A stretch of 64,000 bases of DNA from Bretschneidera sinensis. Lineage: Eukaryota > Streptophyta > Magnoliopsida > Brassicales > Akaniaceae. Numbering within the stretch: position 1 is the stretch's first letter; every line of letters begins with the position of its first letter. Positions 58,553-64,000 of the stretch are shown piece after piece. Location of the stretch: contig CM043698.1 in NCBI GenBank assembly GCA_023935145.1, positions 81,176,001 to 81,240,000 of the forward strand, written 5' to 3'. The translations under genes were made by a program, and so were the position numbers. The notes under the pieces were generated by a model. That model made no database searches. It was not told where the DNA came from and was given only the letters and a program-made list of their open reading frames with translations.

Positions 58553-58639
58553 AAGAGAGAAGAGCAAGAAATCATGGACAAGCTATTGTAGCAGTAGAGA
58601 GCTTCTTTCTCTAACTTGCCCGAGTTGGCAAAGAGTATT

Positions 58640-58917
58640 CTTGTATCTGCTTTACATTGTTATATTCTAGAAACTTGAAATCTTTCAAAAGGAAATATAA
58701 TAAAATTCTCTCATTGACTAAAGATTTGTAGACAATAGATTCTCTAGTCATCAAAGTGTTGGTAGAGAGTCACTTGTTTGCACTTTATGAGTATTGACTA
58801 GAAGAGATCTTAAAATTACATGGGTAACATTTAGAAGTGTTAACTAAGGCAATAAAATATAGGGTGAATTAAGTTTAAACACATTTTAAATAGATACATA
58901 ATTAATCTCAAGATTAA
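58640..58917. other. Spacer between LINE and truncated copia
   Basis: No gene. From about 58855 to 59010 the sequence loosely resembles the start of the SIRE-like LTR at 42252 (a gtgaatt, aatcaagcaagaa, ctg/gttgaaaattaaaa order), so it may be a diverged LTR fragment that cuts off the copia pol. Confidence 0.4.
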
Positions 58918-61534
58918 TCAACCAAGCAAGAATAAATTATAAAAGCAACAAAAATAAGTTTGTTGAAAATTAAAAGAATAAGGAAGAAGACCTTTCAAAC
59001 TTGATTTATAAAATACATAATGATCTACACCGCATCTACTGAGGCCAAAATTAATTACTACTTCATTAAACCGATTAAACCATGCTCGAGGAGATTGTTT
59101 TAAGCCATATAGAGATTTCTTTAATTGACATATTAACCTAGACTCATTTTGAGCAACAAATCCAAGTGGTTGCTCCATGTATACTTCTTCTTGCAAATCA
59201 CCATTTAGAAACGCATTTTTCACATCCAATTAAAGTAAAGGCCAATTAAAAGTAGCTGCTAGAGAGATAAACACATGAACAAATGTAATTTTCTCCACTA
59301 GAGAGCATGTCTCAGCATAATCAATACCATATACCTGTTATACCCTTTTGCTACTAGACAAGCTTTTAATCTGCAATAGTACCACTTGGATGAACCTTTA
59401 CAGTATCAGTGACAACCAACAATAGATTTCCCAAATAGAAGAGGAACAAAGTCCCATGTATCATTAGTGCTCAAAGCATGTATCTCTCCATCAATAGCTG
59501 CTTTCCACCCAAAATGAGACAAAGCTTTCGTAATAGACTTAGGAATAGAGATTGAAGAGATTTAAGCAATAAACGAAGCATATAAAGGAGATAAACGATC
59601 ATAAGACACAAAATTAGCAATGGATGAGCAATTCATAAACGTTTACCTTTACCCTTACGAAGAGAAATAAGATGATCATCCTCAAATGATGAAGGAGGAT
59701 TGGGATCTACCAACAAAGAAGCAATTGGTGGAGTAGCTGAGGCAGAAGAATGTCGACGATAAGAGTAAACTTGCAACGGAGGAGCAGACGAGGAAAAGAC
59801 TAATGGAGAAATATCTGACTGTGTAAGGGGTATGGGAATAAGTAATGGACAAGGAAATGAATTAGCCAGATCTGAGATAGAATGAGACTCGGAGTAATAT
59901 GGAGTAGACTCAAAGAATATAACATCGGCACAAACAAAGGTCCTTTGTAGTGAGGGACTATAACATCGATAACATTTCTGTATACAAGAATAGCCTAAGA
60001 AAATACACTTTATAGAGTAAGGATCAAGTTTGTCAACTCTTTGACGGAGCTGATGAACAAAACAAACAAATCCAAAGACATGAAGAGGTAAGTAAAAGGT
60101 AACATCTCTAGGAAAGAGTATAGAGTGGGAGGTTTGACCCTCAAGAATAGAGGATGGCATACGGTTAATTAAGTAACATGCAGTCATAATGGCCTCACTC
60201 CAAAACAATTTGGGAACATGCATATGAAATAAGAAAGTACGAGCAGCATCCATAAGATGACGATTTTTTCACTCCGCAACCCCATTTTGTTAGGATGTAT
60301 GAGAGCAAGATGACTGATGAATAATTTTAGACTTAGTCATAAAAGTTGTAAAACCTTCAGAAAAATACTCACAAGCATTGTTACTATAGAGAATTTTAAC
60401 AAATAAGTCAAATTGGGTTTTATCTCAGCACAAAAAATAGAAAATAATTCAAACCAGTCTTCCATGAAATAAAACCAGGTAAGCATGAAATAATCATCTA
60501 CAAAGGTAACAAATTACCAAAATCAAAGTTTGGAAGTCACATTACTTGGAACCTAAATATCATAATGTACTAACATACAAGGACTAGACACACGATTATT
60601 AATTCGGGAAGGAAACAACACAAGATGATGCTTACCCAATTGGCAAGATTCACATTCTAAAGACAAAACCCGACTCAAAGTATGAACTAACTTTTTTAGC
60701 TTCTCTAAGAATGGATGACCAAAATGACAACGTACGTGAAGTGGGGACACTTCAATCGAGTAAGCAATGAGTGATGAGATATGATCAAAGTAATACATGT
60801 CGTTTGATTCATACTCTTGTCTTTTTTGTTTTCAAATCCTGGATAAGAACGTAATCAGGAATAAAAGTAACATAACAGTTAAGATGTTTTGCAAACTGAC
60901 TAACATATATCAAATTATACTGAGAAAATGGAGCATAAAGGACAGATGATAAAGACATAGAAGAACTAGGGTACACAATGCCAACACCGCTAGTAGTGGT
61001 TTTAGATCCATCTACAAGAGCACAAAGATAAAGAGCGATAAAAATTGGAGAAAACATTAGTTGTACCTGAGAAATGATTAGTAATTGCAAATTCAAGGAC
61101 TTAAAGTCTAGATGAAGAGTTACTAGATGATAGACAAGTTTTTGGTGTACCTTCCTGGGTGGAAAGGGCAGTCGAAGAGGATGTCTGGCTAGCTACTTTA
61201 TACTGTAAGAACTCATCATGCTCTGCTTTGGAAACCAAAAACACAGAATCATAGTTAACCGAATCAGAAGTCATATTATTAGCAACTAAGGGACGACCAA
61301 CAAAGTGGCAACATGTCTCCCGAGTATTCCATAACGGTGACATTGAGTACATTGACGAACTAAACCTCGACCATCAACACCACGACCAACAAATATACAA
61401 ATACCACTGATTTCACGACCACCTTTGCCATTACAATGACTTAGATCATTAAAATCATGACTTCTACTACAATTAACATTAGCTCGACCACCTTGCAAAG
61501 CCTGAGTCACCAAAGCAAATTTATCTGAAGTCAA
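58918..61534 (-). pseudogene. Copia gag-pol remnant, C-terminally truncated
   Basis: Minus-strand frames in order: gag tail (61101-61534); protease region with SMSLSSVLYAPFSQYNLIYV (60809-61096); pre-integrase HVRCHFGHPFLEKLKKLV (60553-60798); integrase core heavily decayed (about 60250-60550); integrase C-terminus with LFWSEAIMTACYLINRMPS and CIFLGYS (59633-60253); and RT start with MDVKNAFLNGDLQEEVYMEQ and SLYGLKQSPRAWF (59000-59229). The YVDD catalytic motif and RNase H are absent because the element is cut. Several stops and frameshifts separate the pieces. Confidence 0.85.
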
Positions 61535-61949
61535 AGGAATGATTTTTGTTTAACTGAAGGTTTTTCTTTATTGTTTTTACTCTTTTTTTTTGTACAAATC
61601 TATTTATACAAATTTCTTTGTTACATGTGAATAGTACTTAAAAATAATGCCAATGAAAAGTGAGATGAACTGTGTCGATGAACAGTACTTGATGAACAGT
61701 ACCAAAGCTTTTTTTAAATAAAAAAAAATATTCAGGATCCCAAGAGAGATCTTACTCTAATACCATGTTGAAAATAAATTCTCTGTCTTATTGGTTGAAT
61801 AAAGGGAATACAATTGACTCAATATAAAGACTTTTGAATACTAAGTCTAATAGGACTAGGACACAACGATAAGATAAGATAAATATACTGATAAATATGA
61901 TCTAAGCCTACTAGGACACATATTAAAAATCCTATTAGGATTCTTAACA
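58918..61949 (-). mobile_element. Truncated Ty1/copia retrotransposon with 184-bp 5' LTR
   Basis: The LTR at 61766-61949 starts TGTTGAAAA and ends CTTAACA on the + strand. On the minus strand a primer site TGGTATTAGAGTAAG follows within one base of it (about 61751-61765). The internal region carries gag end, protease, integrase and the start of RT. The element stops within RT near 59000, and no 3' LTR was found. Confidence 0.8.
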
Positions 61950-63222
61950 CTATTCTTGGTTATTGTTTCTGCTTTATGTCATAAGTCGCACCTAATGGAA
62001 AATTTCAACAAGAAATTACATAATTCTAACGAATAACCATAGATAAATTTAGAACACCTAACAATGTAAATTGATAGAAATTGAGTACCTTGTTTAGGAT
62101 CCATTTAGAGATGCGCAATGGAATTGCAACAATGAATCCTCCTTATATGCATAGGTACTTCCCTTTATTAATTCCTCTTATCGCTAGTCTTGATGAGAGA
62201 AACTCTTAAGAAGGAACCTGCATTCTTTTCTAGAGAATTCTAAGAGTGAAAATCGTAAGGGAGACATAGCCATATCTTTATATAGTGGTTTATTGGCCCA
62301 CTCATCACAATCACAATATCCACTGTGGCCCACACCAGCTAGCCCATATTAGACAATTAGAGTTACAAGCTTGTTAAGCCCACTATATGTCCCGATTATT
62401 AGACCAATCCCTTAGCATGCTTATTGTAAAATTCGAAAGCCCAATTAATATTAACCCATACCCGTGGAATTATACTAACATTCTCCCACTTGGGAGACAT
62501 TAGTTGGAATTAATTTTGTAAAATAGATCTTATTTTGAAAATGACTCTCAGATTAAGTCAACTGAAAAGTATTTATGCACGCATTTTGAAAAACATTGGT
62601 CTGAAGACTACTCTAAATTCCAATTTGGTTCAATGGAGTCCTCAACACCGAATCATGGCGGTAACAACATTTTTTGAGCGACGTAGGACCTTCTATAATC
62701 ACAAGAATCTATAAACTCCATTCATGGATCCAATATGGTAGTGTGGAAATCGGATAACATCCACAAAGTAGTTCATTTATATGTTATCCCCTTATCAGTC
62801 ATTTTCAATTTCATCTTCCTTAAATAGCACAAGCATACTAGAGAAAATTCTTTATTATATGTCTTATCTTTAAATTTCGAGATATATTTTATGTGTCACA
62901 AGACATACACTTAAGGTTATTAACCAAATGCCCCTATCCTTTGCTTAATATTGACATAAATCTTAAGATTTTAGATGGATATATATGATATGTTAATCAT
63001 ATGCTAAAATTCTGTAATGTGAAAAATTTATTAAATAGTAAGTAATAGACATAGTCAATATAATCCAATACATCAACAAAATATACACAAATATATGAAA
63101 CTTTATATGAAAATATTATTACACAAATAGAGCCAAAATATGCCTCCCACTAACCAAGTGCATCAAAAGATTCTCCTAAGCCCATATTGGAAACATGCCT
63201 CCTAAAAGTACTAGGGGTAAGG
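61950..63222 (-). mobile_element. LTR-retrotransposon 3' region without coding sequence
   Basis: On the minus strand AAGTGGGAGAA (polypurine tract, about 62481-62491) is followed by TGTTAGTATAATTCCACGGG, which looks like the start of a 3' LTR reaching down to roughly 62040. 62492-63222 would then be the 3' untranslated part of the same element (TGCCTCCCACTAACC near 63140). No gag or pol frame and no second LTR are visible, so this is a fragment or inference only. Confidence 0.45.
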
Positions 63223-64000
63223 TGATGAGTCTTAAATATTGCATATTTTAGACCCATAACTTATATTTGTTATGCTCTTAGTTAGTAGTATTTCACTTTA
63301 TTTTACGTATTTCTTGTGTTTTGTGTATTTTTACAGGTTTGTGGAGAAAATCAAGCATTTCAGGAGATGTGAAGCTTCTGGAGACATTGCGATCAATCGC
63401 ACGAGATATACGATCAAGTGCACCTGCGCTCGAGCGCACCTGCCTACGAACGAGCGCATGGTCAACATCCCACACCGAAATATTTGAAGTTCAGTGCATC
63501 TGTGATCGATAGTAGCAGACATGCGATCGAGCGCACATGAGATCGTGAGCACAAGACATGCGATCGATCGTACCTACGATCGATCGCACCACACTGCGAT
63601 CGAGCGCACACGGGCAGTATCCCACATCGAATCTGTAACCCATATTGCTCCGGGTCTTCCCCTATATAAACACCATATGGCTTCATCATTCAGTGTACAA
63701 TTCCTGAGCCACTTTGGTGTTTACCGGTGGACGTCCGTCAGCATTCTGGTGGATCCCGAAGGCATTGCTACCACGAGGGGAAGCGCCGCCCGTCAGCGAG
63801 TGGAATTTCTCCCATGTAAAGTTGTTTATTTATTTATTTTTATTTAGTTCTTGTAGTTTAATGTTTAGCACTTTTATTATGAATTATAGTTTCATAGTTA
63901 TGAGTGGCTAGACTCTTCAACTAAGGTTGAAGATGAAGCCCCGCCGTTGTTTGGCGTAGTAGTTCAGATTTGCTTGTACAAATCTAATAATTTTTAGTAT
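63223..64000 (+). mobile_element. Gypsy-like LTR, runs past window end
   Basis: It starts TGATGAGTCTTAAATATTGC, the same type of start as the LTR at 50129. It shares with it the blocks GCATTCTGGTGGATC, CACGAGGGGAAG.GCCGCC, AATTTCTCCCATGTA and GGTTGAAGATGAAGCC. Its right end is outside the window. Confidence 0.65.
63380..63620 (+). repeat. CGATCG/GCGCAC-rich short repeat cluster inside LTR
   Basis: Variants of GCGATCGAGCGCAC and CGATCGATCGCACC recur irregularly about eight times. The motif is palindromic at CGATCG and very CpG-rich compared with the AT-rich surroundings. Confidence 0.75.

Larger units (their letters stand above)
53241..58627 (-). mobile_element. Full-length L1-type LINE with 12-bp target duplication
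   Basis: GCAAAGAGTATT flanks the element at 53229-53240 and 58628-58639. The + strand T-run at 53241 onward is the poly(A) tail of a minus-strand copy. On the minus strand the order is a 5' UTR (58506-58627), ORF1 with a nucleic-acid-binding domain and CCHC knuckle, ORF2 with APE endonuclease, RT and zinc-binding domain, and a short 3' UTR with the usual plant LINE ending. There is no RNase H. It is 5,387 bp and complete at the 5' end, which is unusual for LINE copies, but its frames are broken. Confidence 0.95.

Noticed and set aside
63272..63911. Cluster of overlapping frames at the right end
   Set aside because: They lie within the gypsy LTR with its CGATCG repeats; none has a domain, and six-frame openness reflects GC content.

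Overview
The window is nuclear DNA of a flowering plant, most likely a eudicot. It is AT-rich and intron-rich, with GT-AG splice sites, and is heavily loaded with LTR retrotransposons, LINEs and MITE-like elements. There is no bacterial-type gene organisation, and I found no rRNA, tRNA or CRISPR array.

Region 1 (1-30448, + strand) holds one host gene, a callose synthase (1,3-beta-glucan synthase). It matches CalS7/GSL7, the phloem sieve-plate callose synthase, best. The 5' end lies before the window. I traced 38 exons (5,256 coding bases, 1,751 residues plus stop). They join in frame with no stop, and all but one use GT donors; intron 11 uses GC. The gene is stretched to over 30 kb by transposons in its introns. 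Intron 8 holds a MULE-like MITE, a 150-bp tandem duplication and a complete TRIM. Intron 13 holds an internally deleted Ty1/copia element and a second non-autonomous LTR element. Intron 29 holds a 5'-truncated LINE with a 17-bp target duplication and an older LINE remnant. Intron 36 holds a small foldback MITE.

Region 2 (30449-35415) is intergenic, with a SINE-like tRNA promoter, a CCGG-rich direct repeat and a degenerate array of about 155 bp per unit.

Region 3 (35416-64000) is almost continuous transposon. In order it holds: a Ty3/gypsy element with both LTRs and a decayed gag-pol (35416-40309); a mosaic solo-LTR-like block on the minus strand (about 40330-42001); a 10.5-kb SIRE-like Ty1/copia element on the minus strand (42252-52736), whose gag is split by a gypsy 3' end and LTR (about 49460-51340); a full-length but broken L1-type LINE on the minus strand with a 12-bp target duplication (53241-58627); a truncated minus-strand copia (58918-61949); LTR-element 3' sequence (about 62040-63215); and a gypsy LTR running off the end (63223-64000).

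The only gene that looks functional is the callose synthase; all transposon reading frames are broken. I saw no new multi-gene system. The most unusual signals are: a 60-bp in-frame minisatellite in a copia gag; a duplicated primer-binding site in the same element; a gypsy polyprotein whose seven internal stops are all explained by C-to-T change; a gypsy polyprotein that ends inside its own LTR; and one LTR block shared between a copia and a gypsy-like LTR.
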